Positions 27,200 to 36,376 of a stretch of DNA of 64,000 nucleotides are shown here, in pieces. A program made the position numbers and the translations under genes. The notes beneath the pieces are model-generated. The model ran no database searches and was not told the DNA's origin. It saw only the letters and a list, made by a program, of their open reading frames with translations. Each line of letters opens with the position of its first letter. Within the stretch, counting starts at the first letter, position 1. Source of the stretch: an uncultured Mucispirillum sp. (GTDB lineage: Bacteria; Chrysiogenota; Deferribacteres; Deferribacterales; Mucispirillaceae); contig CALURO010000001.1 in NCBI GenBank assembly GCA_944323205.1, forward strand, positions 62,001-126,000, in the 5' to 3' direction.

Positions 27200-27228
27200 T
27201 TGATACCACATATAAAAAAATTTTGCAA
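27200..27228 (-). promoter_or_regulatory. candidate promoter of secY-adk-map-infA
   Basis: On the minus strand TTGCAA (27223-27228) and TATCAA (27200-27205) are 17 bases apart, about 43 bases upstream of secY. No terminator is visible between the DUF262-DUF1524 gene and secY, so read-through from the cassette is also possible. Confidence 0.5.
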
Positions 27229-27344
27229 ATAAAAATATTACTTTTTATAAAAAAATAGTTTTAAAAATCTTCTTAATATCTTTAAAGCAGTTCATTTTAT
27301 TGATTTACGATATATTTAAACAGCTTATATAATAAAATATTATA

Positions 27345-29162
27345 TTAAATTTTTTTTCTATTTTTTTCATTTTTTAAAATTTTACACATTTCTTTTTCAT
27401 GATCTTTTGCCATATCTGGTACCCAGTCTTCACCATTTTTAATATATGATGCCATTATTTTTAATTTCGGACTTTGCTCAATATTTTTCATATTAACTAT
27501 TTTTGCTTTTGGGTCTAAGTTTGAAAATTTTGAATTTGCTGATGGCGTAATAAGGGCAAGATTTCCAAAGCTGTCTAAATCATCTCCACTCCATTTATTA
27601 TCACTGTCTGGATGTCTTGGATAAAAATGTTCCACAGAGTTTCTAAAATAAACTTTGTAATCACCCTCTTTTTTAATTATTTCTTTGCCATTTCTCTCAT
27701 ATCCATCACGATAAAGCAGATAATCTAAATATGTAAATACAATCCGTTTTATATTGCCATAACTTAAATTATCTAAATCTATACCTTCTTTTATTTCATC
27801 TATACAGAAATTTTCAAGTAAAGCTATTAAATCATTAACACCAAAATTTTCATTCTGTATTGTATATTTTAAAAGTTCTGTTATCCACTGCATATTTCTA
27901 GGCGATGTATAAGTAATCCGTAAAATAGATTCCAGCACAACTAAACTATCTTGTTTTTTATCATATCCATCTTCATCTGCATCTTCAACCCATTCTTTTA
28001 CATCTATTTTATTTGAAAATGTATTTATTAATTGCATACTTTTTGTATACTGTTTATATTGTTTTAATATTACAGTTGCATCATCATTATCCTGCATATC
28101 CCTTTTGATAATATATTTATCAAATAAAAATCTGCAATGCATCATTTGATAAATAAACTCTTTAACTTTCGTTTCACTATCTTCACATTTATAGTATTCT
28201 TTTAAATTTTCTAATAATTTTGTATCATCATATATATTATCCTGCTTATCTTTTAATAGAGTTGCATTAACATGCAGTAAAAAATATGGAAATGATATAA
28301 TTGATGCCAATTTGTTATTAGCACCATTATCTTGTGTTTCTTCTACTTCTTCATAATTTTCTTCTTTATCATCAATTATACTTTTTATAGATGATTTATC
28401 TATTATACTGTCTTTTTCTTTAATTTTTTCAGATAATTTATTCCATACATCATTTATATTTTCATATGTTCTTGTTAAATCTTTTTTAAAGTCTGATAAA
28501 TCATTTTCAAAAATATTATTTCTAATCGTGTTGGTTAAATTCATAATCATATACGAATCCATATTAGAACATGCGTCCCATATTGCTGCTGCAAGTTTTT
28601 TGTCATTATCATCATTTAGTTCATTTATCATTCTTGCTTTTGCAATGTGATGAAGCTCTAACTGTTCACCCCTTGTATTCATCACTTCAAAATAATTATT
28701 TAAATCAGTATTTTCAGGAACCTGCACTCTAACAATATATACATCATTTAATTTTTTAGTTATTTTATCAAACATATCTTTTGTTAAATATTTTTTTATG
28801 CACTCATAACCATCATTCAATTCTGATACATTACATTTACCATCATCTCCTAGGCTTTTTAGAGCTTTATCATAATTTTTCCTTGCTTCAAACTGAATAG
28901 GACTATATTTTTTTTCTAAATTCTGCATTAATAAATATAAAGTTGTTAACCGCTGCTGTCCGTCTATTACTTCGTATTTGCCATTTTGCTTCTTATTAAC
29001 AATTAATGTTCCTAAATAGTAATCTCCTTCTGCATTAATTATATCTTCAAGAAGCTGCTCTATTTCTTTATTTCCCCATGCATATTTTCTTTGATAAATT
29101 GGTATAATATACTCATCAGTAAATATATTATCAATATTTATAACTTTTGAATCGTTATCCAT
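27345..29162 (-). CDS. DUF262-DUF1524 protein (GmrSD-type putative restriction nuclease)
   Basis: A 605-residue protein with the two halves known from GmrSD/BrxU/SspE-type modification-dependent enzymes. The N-terminal DUF262 (ParB/sulfiredoxin-like NTPase) has IPIYQRKYAWG at 21-31 and the DGQQR motif at 67-71, then FEVMNTRGEQLELHHIAKARM. The C-terminus has a DUF1524 His-Me finger nuclease core: H512-F-Y-P515, GNLALI with N534, and the following Asn residues. Third gene of the cassette, one base after the second DUF262 gene. AGAGG precedes the ATG. Expected role: cleavage of foreign, perhaps modified, DNA. Substrate unknown. Confidence 0.85.
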   Translation of the reverse strand: MDNDSKVINIDNIFTDEYIIPIYQRKYAWGNKEIEQLLEDIINAEGDYYLGTLIVNKKQNGKYEVIDGQQRLTTLYLLMQNLEKKYSPIQFEARKNYDKALKSLGDDGKCNVSELNDGYECIKKYLTKDMFDKITKKLNDVYIVRVQVPENTDLNNYFEVMNTRGEQLELHHIAKARMINELNDDNDKKLAAAIWDACSNMDSYMIMNLTNTIRNNIFENDLSDFKKDLTRTYENINDVWNKLSEKIKEKDSIIDKSSIKSIIDDKEENYEEVEETQDNGANNKLASIISFPYFLLHVNATLLKDKQDNIYDDTKLLENLKEYYKCEDSETKVKEFIYQMMHCRFLFDKYIIKRDMQDNDDATVILKQYKQYTKSMQLINTFSNKIDVKEWVEDADEDGYDKKQDSLVVLESILRITYTSPRNMQWITELLKYTIQNENFGVNDLIALLENFCIDEIKEGIDLDNLSYGNIKRIVFTYLDYLLYRDGYERNGKEIIKKEGDYKVYFRNSVEHFYPRHPDSDNKWSGDDLDSFGNLALITPSANSKFSNLDPKAKIVNMKNIEQSPKLKIMASYIKNGEDWVPDMAKDHEKEMCKILKNEKNRKKI

Positions 29163-29163
29163 T

Positions 29164-30471
29164 TTATACCTCTTTATTTAATGACTCATTATATTTCTTG
29201 ATTATATATTCATTTTTACATTTAATATCATTATCTAAATCTAAATTCATTAATTTAATATTAATTATGTCTTCTGGCTTCATCATATTATTTATATCTT
29301 TAAATATGCTTTTATGTTTATTTAATCTATCATGTTTATTACTTGCATATTGATTTACAGATTCCCTTTTTACTGCATTCATAACAAGCCGCAAAGCATA
29401 ACTCCATTTATAGATAATATACATATAATTCTTTTCTAATGATTCAATATTAAACCTGTCTGCAAAAAATAATAATGCACAAAGATACAGTTGTTTTATA
29501 TATTTATCACCAGCTTTATTTGCAGGCACTTCATTTTCTTTAAATGTTTTATTTACTTTATCTATAATATTATCTAATAGTTTATTATAATGTATTATAT
29601 ATTTAAAAAAACGCTCACCTGCGATTATTGGCTGTGTTAATTGAAATTGATTTAAATCTAAATTATAAGATATATTTGATAAATCTTTTTTATATTTTTC
29701 AACAAACATATTGCTAAATATATGATATTTTGTATAATTATATTTCAAATTATCTTTTATTCCTTTAAAATTATCTATCTTTTTACTATTGTAATATAAA
29801 CCGTTTTCGCCTTTATACCATTTTATTGCAGGGTATAGATAATATTCAAATAGTTCTTTTAGTTTTTTGTCATCTATACTTTCCCATTGATTAATTATAT
29901 CTTCTTTCTCATTTTCTGGTAAATTATTCATTTCCCTTAAATGATATGCTTTTAATAAATCATGTGGAGCAAGTGTTTTACCTCTTGAATTTTGAGAATC
30001 AAAAAATTGAAACGCTTCCTCTATGTTTTCAATTACTATTTCAACAAATGTGCAGCTTGTTTTTATATATTCTAAATATTTATTCTTTTCTTCACTAGTA
30101 AGACTGCTTTGGGCTAATAATTTTTTTAATTTAATATGATTTGTTTTGATATATTTTTTTGAGATATTATTTACTTCGTCATCTAATAATGAAGTTGATT
30201 CACCTAAAACTGATAATAATAAAGCTAAACTAATCAATCTTTGCTGACCGTCTACTATATTGAATTCATTTTTATTTTTATCATTATGTAGAATAATTGT
30301 GCCAAGCCTGTATTCATTTTGATTACTTTTATATGCTTTATATATATCATTATATAAAATAGTAACTGATTTTTCTCCCCATATATATGGTCTTTGATAA
30401 TAAGGTATTTTAAGAGAAGAAATAGTAAAAATATCATTTAAATTTTTAATTTCTGGCTTTTCAATTGCCAT
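29164..30471 (-). CDS. DUF262 protein without visible nuclease domain
   Basis: A 435-residue protein with the N-terminal DUF262 core: IPYYQRPYIWGEKSV at 22-36, DGQQR at 74-78, and FFDSQNSRGKTLAPHDLLKAYHL. The C-terminal half is helical and I see no HxxP/GNL core of DUF1524, so this copy probably provides only NTP-dependent sensing or regulation. It is translationally coupled to the 605-residue nuclease-bearing partner (1-base gap). AAGGGG precedes the ATG. Confidence 0.8.
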   Translation of the reverse strand: MAIEKPEIKNLNDIFTISSLKIPYYQRPYIWGEKSVTILYNDIYKAYKSNQNEYRLGTIILHNDKNKNEFNIVDGQQRLISLALLLSVLGESTSLLDDEVNNISKKYIKTNHIKLKKLLAQSSLTSEEKNKYLEYIKTSCTFVEIVIENIEEAFQFFDSQNSRGKTLAPHDLLKAYHLREMNNLPENEKEDIINQWESIDDKKLKELFEYYLYPAIKWYKGENGLYYNSKKIDNFKGIKDNLKYNYTKYHIFSNMFVEKYKKDLSNISYNLDLNQFQLTQPIIAGERFFKYIIHYNKLLDNIIDKVNKTFKENEVPANKAGDKYIKQLYLCALLFFADRFNIESLEKNYMYIIYKWSYALRLVMNAVKRESVNQYASNKHDRLNKHKSIFKDINNMMKPEDIINIKLMNLDLDNDIKCKNEYIIKKYNESLNKEV

Positions 30472-30498
30472 ATTTAACCCCTTATTTTATTAATTATT

Positions 30499-31038
30499 TT
30501 AACCTAAATCTATTTTATTCTGCCATGTTTTATGATATTTTGTTCCGCAGCATTCATTTCTATATTCTCCCTCCCAGTCTTCATATAATACTCGTTTTAT
30601 TTTTTCCCTGCCATTTGAATCTTTAAATGTTTCTTTTTTTGTATATGACCTTATTTTTGTTTTATTTAATGTAGTAGTTGTAAAGTTTTTTGTATAGCAG
30701 TAAGGGCAATATTTATCAGCTTCTTTTCCGTAGCTATATCCTTTTATAAAAAAATATAACATTAAAATTAAAAGTGGAATATTTACAGCAATAAGAATAT
30801 CTATTCTTTTCTCTTTTGTAATACTTTTATCTTCTCCTTTATTATCAGCTAATGATTTATTATCAGATATATGCTCTATTCTCTCATTTTGTGATTGTTC
30901 AGATAACTGTGCAATGTTATTATATCCAATAATAACTATTACTGCCATGATAACTAATACAAAAATTCCATTACGATAATTTCTTTTTTCTAATTTTCTT
31001 AAATTATCATGTATAGATTTATTTTCATAATTAATCAT
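30499..31038 (-). CDS. membrane protein with zinc-ribbon-like tail, unknown
   Basis: A 179-residue protein, first gene of the DUF262 cassette, with AAGGAG at 6 bases before the ATG. Two membrane helices (GIFVLVIMAVIVIIGY at about 25-40 and ILIAVNIPLLILMLYFFI at about 81-98) flank a polar loop rich in Asp, Glu, Lys and Ser. The C-terminal cytoplasmic part has YCPYC and ECCGTKYH, which could bind one zinc. No family recognised. The tight spacing (27 bases) to the DUF262 pair suggests a functional link, perhaps membrane anchoring or abortive signalling. Confidence 0.7.
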   Translation of the reverse strand: MINYENKSIHDNLRKLEKRNYRNGIFVLVIMAVIVIIGYNNIAQLSEQSQNERIEHISDNKSLADNKGEDKSITKEKRIDILIAVNIPLLILMLYFFIKGYSYGKEADKYCPYCYTKNFTTTTLNKTKIRSYTKKETFKDSNGREKIKRVLYEDWEGEYRNECCGTKYHKTWQNKIDLG

Positions 31039-31232
31039 AAATATCTCCTTACTTATCTATTTATAATAATATAACAAATATACGACAAACAATGCCGCCT
31101 AATAAATTTATTATATATTAAAATTAAATATTTTATTTAAGTTTTATAGTTGGTGAATTATACATTTTATTTTATTAGAAAAATATATAGTAAATATAAT
31201 TTAATATAAAGAGTTATTTTTAATGAAATATA

Positions 31233-31260
31233 TAAAAAAAGCCCATCTTTAAGATGGGCT
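31233..31260 (-). terminator. terminator of rplO
   Basis: On the minus strand GCCCATCTT/AAGATGGGC is followed by TTTTTTTATAT, just after the rplO stop. It ends the ribosomal transcript before the DUF262 cassette. Confidence 0.9.
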
Positions 31261-31269
31261 TATACAGAC

Positions 31270-31749
31270 TTATTTGTCTTTTTTAGCAACATATTTTACT
31301 TTTTCAATTAATTTGATTTCGCCACCTGCTTTTTTTATTTTTTCTTCAGCAGATTTTGACACTTTATCAACTATAAACTCAAGTTTTTTAGTTAATTCGC
31401 CATCACCTAATATTTTGATGCCATCTTCGTTGCAGTGAACTAATCTTCTTGCTTTTAAATTTTCAGCATTAACTACTTCACCTGCTTCAAACCTTTCTTC
31501 AATATCTGCTAAATTTACTATTTCATAAACTGTGGCAAATCTAGCATTGTTAAAGCCTCTTTTTGGAATACGGCGAACTAATGGCATTTGACCGCCTTCA
31601 AATCCTCCGCGAACCTGCCCGCTTTTTCTGGCATTTTGCCCTTTGTTACCGCGTCCGCCAGTAGTTCCCTGCCCGCTGCCTGTTCCTCTGCCTCTGCGTT
31701 TTCTTTCTTTGTTAGCACCACGTCCTGGTCTAAGGTCATTAAGTTGCAT
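31270..31749 (-). CDS. rplO: 50S ribosomal protein L15
   Basis: Late assembly protein of the large subunit. The 159-residue product has the basic Gly-rich N-terminus (MQLNDLRPGRGANKERKRRGRGTGSGQGTTGGRGNKGQ split by the conserved KSGQ) and the C-terminal KILGDGELTKKLEF motif. Here it is isolated: its own promoter candidate and leader precede it and a strong terminator follows it. Normally it sits between rpmD and secY in one transcript. Confidence 0.97.
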   Translation of the reverse strand: MQLNDLRPGRGANKERKRRGRGTGSGQGTTGGRGNKGQNARKSGQVRGGFEGGQMPLVRRIPKRGFNNARFATVYEIVNLADIEERFEAGEVVNAENLKARRLVHCNEDGIKILGDGELTKKLEFIVDKVSKSAEEKIKKAGGEIKLIEKVKYVAKKDK

Positions 31750-31762
31750 TCTATTCTCCTAA

Positions 31763-31803
31763 ATTCAGCGACTTACTCGCTTTTCTCTAACGCAAGCCGC
31801 TGT
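31763..31803 (-). promoter_or_regulatory. hairpin in the rplO leader
   Basis: On the minus strand CAGCG...CGCTG closes an inner CTTGC/GCGAG pairing, ending about 10 bases before AGGAG of rplO. It could modulate rplO translation. Role inferred from position only. Confidence 0.35.
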
Positions 31804-31832
31804 TAATGAAATAATAAAATATATTATTTAAT

Positions 31833-31861
31833 TTTAAAAGTAAAGCAAAATCTAGTGACAA
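31833..31861 (-). promoter_or_regulatory. candidate promoter of rplO
   Basis: On the minus strand TTGTCA (31856-31861) and TTTAAA (31833-31838) are 17 bases apart, about 84 bases before the rplO start. It would restore expression of rplO, which is cut off from rpsE by a terminator. Confidence 0.5.
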
Positions 31862-31933
31862 CCCATTTTTTTTATTAAAAAATACTATAACTATTTGGTA
31901 ATATATGTAAAAATATAAATATTAGCAATAACT

Positions 31934-32015
31934 GTCATTCAGAGCGATAGCGAAGAATCTTATAATGTTCCAGCTAGTAAAAATTATAGACTCTTCGGCT
32001 TCGCCTCTGAGTGAC
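31934..32015. repeat. palindromic repeat pair between rplO and rpsE
   Basis: Copy one (31934-31960) starts GTCATTCAGAGCGATAGCG and ends GAAGAATCT. An inverted variant (31988-32015) reads AGACTCTTCGG...CTGAGTGAC. They are 27 bases apart and could form one large hairpin. Copy one is identical over 27 bases to 18234-18260, and the pair resembles the block at 40741-40830. The sequence after it (GTGACATAAGGT.TTGTAAAAAAA) is shared with 18357-18387. No gene is present in 31750-32109; rpmD would be expected here. Confidence 0.8.
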
Positions 32016-32076
32016 ATAAGGTATTGTAAAAAAAAGGGAATAAACCAAATTCATAATGCTTAGAAGAGAAATAAGT

Positions 32077-32103
32077 AGATAAAATTTATGGGGCTTTATG
32101 CCC
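32077..32103 (-). terminator. terminator after rpsE
   Basis: Perfect 11-bp stem ATTTATGGGGC/GCCCCATAAAT with a 5-base loop, followed on the minus strand by TTTATC, immediately after the rpsE stop. It separates rpsE from rplO. Confidence 0.8.
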
Positions 32104-32109
32104 CATAAA

Positions 32110-32610
32110 TTATTTATTATTTTTAATGATGTCTGAAATTTCAAGACCGCGTGTTGAAGCAACCTGGTCTATAGTTCTCATATTTTTAAATCCGTTCATA
32201 GCAGCATATAAAGAGTTATATGGGTTTCTGCTTCTAACAGATTTACATAATATGTTATGGATACCTGCAAGTTCAAATAATGAACGAACAGCACCACCAG
32301 CAATAATACCAGTACCAGGTGCAGCTGGTTTCATAACCAGTTCGCTTGCTCCAAATTTACCAACGATTTCATGTGGAATACTGCCTTTTGCAACTGGTAT
32401 GCTTACCATATTTTTCTTAGCATTATCCATAGCTTTACGAATAGCATCTGGCACTTCTCTTGCTTTACCATGTCCTATACCAACATTACCATTATGGTCA
32501 CCAACTACAACAAGGGCTGTAAACTTGAATATGCGTCCACCTTTAACAACTTTTGTAACTCTGCCAATGTGAACAACTTTATCAGATAATTGTTTTTCTT
32601 CTGTAATCAA
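32110..32610 (-). CDS. rpsE: 30S ribosomal protein S5
   Basis: Decoding-fidelity protein of the small subunit. The 166-residue product has the RNA-binding half (EKVVHIGRVTKVVKGGRIFKF-like opening) and the signature of the second half, KPAAPGTGIIAGGAVRSLFELAGI, followed by SRNPYNSLYAAMNGF. Last gene of the shortened spc transcript here. Confidence 0.98.
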   Translation of the reverse strand: MITEEKQLSDKVVHIGRVTKVVKGGRIFKFTALVVVGDHNGNVGIGHGKAREVPDAIRKAMDNAKKNMVSIPVAKGSIPHEIVGKFGASELVMKPAAPGTGIIAGGAVRSLFELAGIHNILCKSVRSRNPYNSLYAAMNGFKNMRTIDQVASTRGLEISDIIKNNK

Positions 32611-32624
32611 ATCAGACCCCCTTA

Positions 32625-32990
32625 TTAGAATTCAAGACCAGCTTCGCGTGCGCTGTCTGCTAATGCTTTTATTCTGCCATGATAAATAAAACCGCCTCTA
32701 TCAAAAACAACTGATGTAACACCTTTTGCCTTAGCGCGTTTAGCTACTGCTTCACCAATAGTTTTAGCTGTTTCAACATTTAATTTACCACCGAATTTTG
32801 CACGAAACTCTTTCTCAAGAGAGCTTGCTGAAACAATAGTTTCCCCAGTTTTATCATTGATAACCTGAGCATATATGTTTGTATTACTTTTAAATACAGC
32901 AAGGCGTGGACGAGACTCTGTCCCGCGGATTTTTTTTCTTAACCTGATGTGACGTCTAATGCGTCCTTCAGCTCTATTAAACCTGCTCAC
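32625..32990 (-). CDS. rplR: 50S ribosomal protein L18
   Basis: 5S rRNA-binding protein. The 121-residue product has [35 protein letters not shown] and ends [14 protein letters not shown], all typical. Spacing to rplF and rpsE is 12-14 bases. Confidence 0.98.
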   Translation of the reverse strand: MSRFNRAEGRIRRHIRLRKKIRGTESRPRLAVFKSNTNIYAQVINDKTGETIVSASSLEKEFRAKFGGKLNVETAKTIGEAVAKRAKAKGVTSVVFDRGGFIYHGRIKALADSAREAGLEF

Positions 32991-33002
32991 TATCTGCTCT
33001 CC

Positions 33003-33584
33003 TTATTTTTTACCAGATTTGCCGGCTTTCATAGCAACATATTCACCTGCATAACGAATACCTTTACCTTTGTATGGCTCTGGTTTTCTTATTTTGCGAA
33101 TATTTGCTGCAACTTGACCAACAAGCTGTTTGTCGATACCTTTTACAGATATTTTAGTAGTTCCATCAACTGAAAACTCTATACCTTCTGGTGCTTTAAA
33201 TATAACTGGGTGAGAAAAGCCCATTGAAAGATCTAAATCTTTACCTTTCATAGCAACTTTATAACCTACACCGATTATTTCAAGATTTTTAGAAAATCCG
33301 TTAGTTACACCTTCAACCATGTTAGCAATAAGTGTTCTGAAAAGCCCATGTTTTTGTCTTAATCCTATTGAACCATCAGCACATTCCACTATTGCCTGAG
33401 ACCCGTCAACTTTTACAATGATACCTTCAGTAATTTCTTGTGACAGTTTCCCTTTTGGGCCTTCTACTTTTACAAGACTGCCCTCAACATTTATTTTTAC
33501 CCCCGCCGGAATAGTAATTGGTGCTTTACCAATACGAGATACTTTAACTTTCGGCTCTTGGGCTGTTTGACTTTTTTGTGCCAT
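33003..33584 (-). CDS. rplF: 50S ribosomal protein L6
   Basis: Large-subunit protein near the GTPase centre. The family core SRIGKAPITIPAGV starts at residue 16; the ATG after GGAG adds a 15-residue Gln/Lys-rich extension (MAQKSQTAQEPKVKV) not found in most L6 proteins. No closer start codon exists, so the extension is probably real. The C-terminal signature RKPEPYKGKGIRYAGE is intact; length 193. Confidence 0.97.
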   Translation of the reverse strand: MAQKSQTAQEPKVKVSRIGKAPITIPAGVKINVEGSLVKVEGPKGKLSQEITEGIIVKVDGSQAIVECADGSIGLRQKHGLFRTLIANMVEGVTNGFSKNLEIIGVGYKVAMKGKDLDLSMGFSHPVIFKAPEGIEFSVDGTTKISVKGIDKQLVGQVAANIRKIRKPEPYKGKGIRYAGEYVAMKAGKSGKK

Positions 33585-33597
33585 ATTTATACTCCAA

Positions 33598-33996
33598 TTA
33601 CCAAATTTGACAGAGATATTCGCCGCCTACTTTTTCATTAAGGCATTGTTTCACTGTTTTAATACCAGCAGATGTAGATATTATACCGTTACCTAAACCA
33701 CCTAATACAAGAGTTAAGTTTTTAGTATTTACATAAACTCTTCTACCCGGCTTAGATATACGCTTTAATCCACGAATAACAGACTCATTCATATCATTAT
33801 ATTTTAAATAAACGATAATGTCTTTTTTATTGCCGTTTGTAACAACTCTGTAATTTTTTATATAACCTTCATCTCTAAAAATAGCTGCAATGCTTTCTTT
33901 TATTTTAGAATAAGGTATTGTAACTTCTGAATGCTTAACCATTAATGCATTACGAATGCGTGCAAGCATATCAGCAATAGGGTCAGTCAATCTCAT
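33598..33996 (-). CDS. rpsH: 30S ribosomal protein S8
   Basis: Central-domain 16S rRNA-binding protein. The 132-residue product begins [22 protein letters not shown] and has the C-terminal signature [26 protein letters not shown]. Autorepressor of spc operons in several bacteria. Confidence 0.98.
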   Translation of the reverse strand: MRLTDPIADMLARIRNALMVKHSEVTIPYSKIKESIAAIFRDEGYIKNYRVVTNGNKKDIIVYLKYNDMNESVIRGLKRISKPGRRVYVNTKNLTLVLGGLGNGIISTSAGIKTVKQCLNEKVGGEYLCQIW

Positions 33997-34014
33997 TATG
34001 CTGCTCCTCCAATC

Positions 34015-34200
34015 CTACCAGCTTGACTTGCGAACACCTGGTATATCACCATTTAACGCAAGTTTACGGAAACACATACGGCACATATTAAACCGTCTCA
34101 TAAAAGCACGCGGACGACCACAAAGTGGGCATCTGTTATTTTTACGCACTTGAAATTTTTTCTTTTCAAAAGCACTGTTATATTTCGCAGTAGTAGCCAT
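34015..34200 (-). CDS. rpsN: 30S ribosomal protein S14, zinc-binding short type
   Basis: Head protein of 61 residues. It is the short type Z with two CxxC pairs ([10 protein letters not shown] and NMCRMCFRK), followed by [15 protein letters not shown]. This form binds one zinc, unlike the long zinc-free S14. Confidence 0.98.
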   Translation of the reverse strand: MATTAKYNSAFEKKKFQVRKNNRCPLCGRPRAFMRRFNMCRMCFRKLALNGDIPGVRKSSW

Positions 34201-34214
34201 CTATATCCTCCTAC

Positions 34215-34751
34215 TTAAGCGAAAGGCATACCGAGAGCTTTAAGCAGTTCTCTGCCTTCCTCATCGGTCTTAGCCGTTGTAGTAATAATTACATCTAATC
34301 CGCGTACTTTATCTATTTTATCGTAATCAATTTCCGGGAAGATAATCTGTTCTTTAATACCCATAGCATAGTTGCCACGACCATCAAATGATTTAGGATT
34401 AACACCTTTAAAGTCACGAACACGAGCAAGAGCTATGTTGAAAAATCTTTGTAGAAATTCATACATAACATCATGGCGTAAAGTAACTTTACAGCCAATA
34501 GCCTGCCCTTCACGGATTTTAAAGCCTGCTATTGATTTTTTAGCTCTTGTAACTACTGGCTTCTGACCAGCTATTTTTGTCATATCATTGATAGCATGTT
34601 CAAGAACTTTTGCATTTGCAGCTGCTTCACCTACCCCCATATTAAGAACAACTTTTTCTACAACAGGCACTTGGTTAATGTTTTTGTAAGAAAAAGCTTT
34701 CATCATGTGGGGAACAACTTCTTTGAGATACTTCTCTTTTAATTCAGTCAT
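34215..34751 (-). CDS. rplE: 50S ribosomal protein L5
   Basis: 5S rRNA-binding protein forming a bridge to S13. The ATG at 34751 (after AGGTGGA) gives 178 residues starting [20 protein letters not shown]. An 11-residue longer frame would overlap rplX and is rejected. Signatures: [18 protein letters not shown] and [23 protein letters not shown]. Confidence 0.97.
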   Translation of the reverse strand: MTELKEKYLKEVVPHMMKAFSYKNINQVPVVEKVVLNMGVGEAAANAKVLEHAINDMTKIAGQKPVVTRAKKSIAGFKIREGQAIGCKVTLRHDVMYEFLQRFFNIALARVRDFKGVNPKSFDGRGNYAMGIKEQIIFPEIDYDKIDKVRGLDVIITTTAKTDEEGRELLKALGMPFA

Positions 34752-34761
34752 ATCTTTCCAC

Positions 34762-35091
34762 CTATGCCTTATCAATAACTTCATTACATTTTTTGCAATA
34801 GCGAACTTTTTTGCCGTTTTCTAAATGCTTAACGCCTAAACGAACGCCAGTTTTGCAGTTACTGCAATGATACATTACATTAGAGATGGATAGTGGCATA
34901 TTTTTTTCAATTATACCGCCGTCCGGGTTAGTTTGGTTAGGACGAGTATGGCGTTTTACAACATTCACATTCTCTACAACCACTTGACCTTTCTCTTTAT
35001 CTAAACCAATTATTTTAGATACTTTCTTTTTGTCTTTACCAGCTATAACAATAACTGGGTCATCTTTTTTAAGTTTATATTTTATAGGCAT
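34762..35091 (-). CDS. rplX: 50S ribosomal protein L24
   Basis: Assembly initiator protein. The 109-residue product has the KOW motif ([30 protein letters not shown]) and [20 protein letters not shown]. The C-terminal part carries CSNC and CKKC, a zinc-ribbon variant seen in a number of bacteria. Confidence 0.98.
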   Translation of the reverse strand: MPIKYKLKKDDPVIVIAGKDKKKVSKIIGLDKEKGQVVVENVNVVKRHTRPNQTNPDGGIIEKNMPLSISNVMYHCSNCKTGVRLGVKHLENGKKVRYCKKCNEVIDKA

Positions 35092-35100
35092 TCTTAACTC

Positions 35101-35469
35101 CTATAATACTTCAGGTGCCATAGAAACTATTTTAAGGAAACCTTTACCCCTTAATTCTCTGGCAACTGGACCGAAAACGCGTGTGCCGATAGGCTCATTT
35201 TGCTTGTTTAATAAAACTGCTGCGTTATCGTCAAATTTAATATATGTTCCGTCTGCACGGCGTTTTTCTTTAGCTGTGCGGACAACAACAGCACGAACAA
35301 CCGCACCTTTTTTAATGTTACTGTCTGGGCTAGCTTCTTTTACACTTGCCACTATAATGTCGCCAACTTTACCATAGCGTTTGCGAGAACCACCTATTAC
35401 TTTAATACACATGATTTCACGCGCACCAGAGTTATCAGCGACTGTCATACGAGATTGAACTTGGATCAT
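35101..35469 (-). CDS. rplN: 50S ribosomal protein L14
   Basis: Interface protein of the large subunit. The 122-residue product has [27 protein letters not shown] and the [27 protein letters not shown] signature. Its start overlaps the rpsQ stop by one base. Confidence 0.98.
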   Translation of the reverse strand: MIQVQSRMTVADNSGAREIMCIKVIGGSRKRYGKVGDIIVASVKEASPDSNIKKGAVVRAVVVRTAKEKRRADGTYIKFDDNAAVLLNKQNEPIGTRVFGPVARELRGKGFLKIVSMAPEVL

Positions 35470-35750
35470 TAAACAGTCTCCTCGCCTGCAGACTCAACAG
35501 AGCGGGTAATGATGCTCTCGATTCTCCAGCGTTTATTCTTACTAAGTGGTCTTGTTTCAACTATTTGAACAAAATCACCTACTCTTGCAGTATTTTCTTC
35601 ATCATGAACAAAGAAAGTTTTACTGCGTTTGATGAATTTTTTATACATTGGATGCAGGATTTGACGCTCTACTTTAACAGTAACGGTCTTCTGCATTTTA
35701 TCGCTTACGACTATGCCGCGGCGAACTTTCCTACGCCCTCTACTTTCCAT
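35469..35750 (-). CDS. rpsQ: 30S ribosomal protein S17
   Basis: OB-fold 16S rRNA-binding protein. I use the ATG at 35750, 6 bases after AAGAGG, giving 93 residues starting [23 protein letters not shown]; a TTG two codons upstream is less likely. It overlaps rpmC by 11 bases. Signature: [20 protein letters not shown]. Confidence 0.96.
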   Translation of the reverse strand: MESRGRRKVRRGIVVSDKMQKTVTVKVERQILHPMYKKFIKRSKTFFVHDEENTARVGDFVQIVETRPLSKNKRWRIESIITRSVESAGEETV

Positions 35751-35949
35751 TTGCAACCTCTTGCTTACGACGCTCAGCTAGTATTGTTTTAATACGAGCA
35801 ATATCCTTGCGAGTTTGTTTAATTTTAGATGTATCTTCAAGCTCGCCTGTAGAAAGTTTAAAACGGAGACGGAAAGAATCTTCTCTCAGTTCCGCTTCTT
35901 TTTTCACTAATTCTTCTGTACTTAATTCACGAATTTCAGCTGCTTTCAC
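35740..35949 (-). CDS. rpmC: 50S ribosomal protein L29
   Basis: Two-helix protein at the tunnel exit. The start is a GTG at 35949 inside GAGGTGAAATAGTG, where the rplP stop TAG overlaps it. This gives 69 residues starting [35 protein letters not shown]. The longer frame upstream reads into rplP and is rejected. Confidence 0.95.
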   Translation of the reverse strand: MKAAEIRELSTEELVKKEAELREDSFRLRFKLSTGELEDTSKIKQTRKDIARIKTILAERRKQEVANGK

Positions 35950-36374
35950 TATTTCACCTCTTCTGCTGCTGCTTTTGCAATAACTTTGCATCTAACAGGC
36001 AGTTTATGAGCTGCACGGCGGAATGCTTCCCTGGCTAATGCTTCATCTACCCCACCGATTTCATATAAAACTGTTCCTTCTTTAATAGGAGCAACATATC
36101 CTTCTAAAGGACCTTTACCTTTACCCATACGAACCTCAGCTGGTCGTTTAGTAATAGGTTTATGAGGGAATATTCTAATTACAACATTACCACCGCGTTT
36201 TAAGTAACGGTTAATGGCGATACGAGCTGCCTCAATTTGACGGCTTGTTATTTTTGCTTTATCAACACTTACTAAACCGAAATCGCCATATACAACTGTA
36301 TTGCCTTTTTGAGCTTTACCTTTAATACGGCCTTTAAACATTTTGCGGTATTTGGTTTTCTTTGGCATTAACAT
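35949..36374 (-). CDS. rplP: 50S ribosomal protein L16
   Basis: A-site-proximal protein. The 141-residue product (or 139 from the second ATG, which gives the usual [17 protein letters not shown] start) contains [36 protein letters not shown] precedes the first ATG at 10 bases. Its stop overlaps the rpmC start. Confidence 0.97.
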   Translation of the reverse strand: MLMPKKTKYRKMFKGRIKGKAQKGNTVVYGDFGLVSVDKAKITSRQIEAARIAINRYLKRGGNVVIRIFPHKPITKRPAEVRMGKGKGPLEGYVAPIKEGTVLYEIGGVDEALAREAFRRAAHKLPVRCKVIAKAAAEEVK

Positions 36375-36376
36375 GA

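Noticed and set aside
31974-32162. Minus-strand 62-codon frame between rplO and rpsE
   Set aside because: It reads through the rpsE terminator and the palindromic repeat, and it does not resemble L30.
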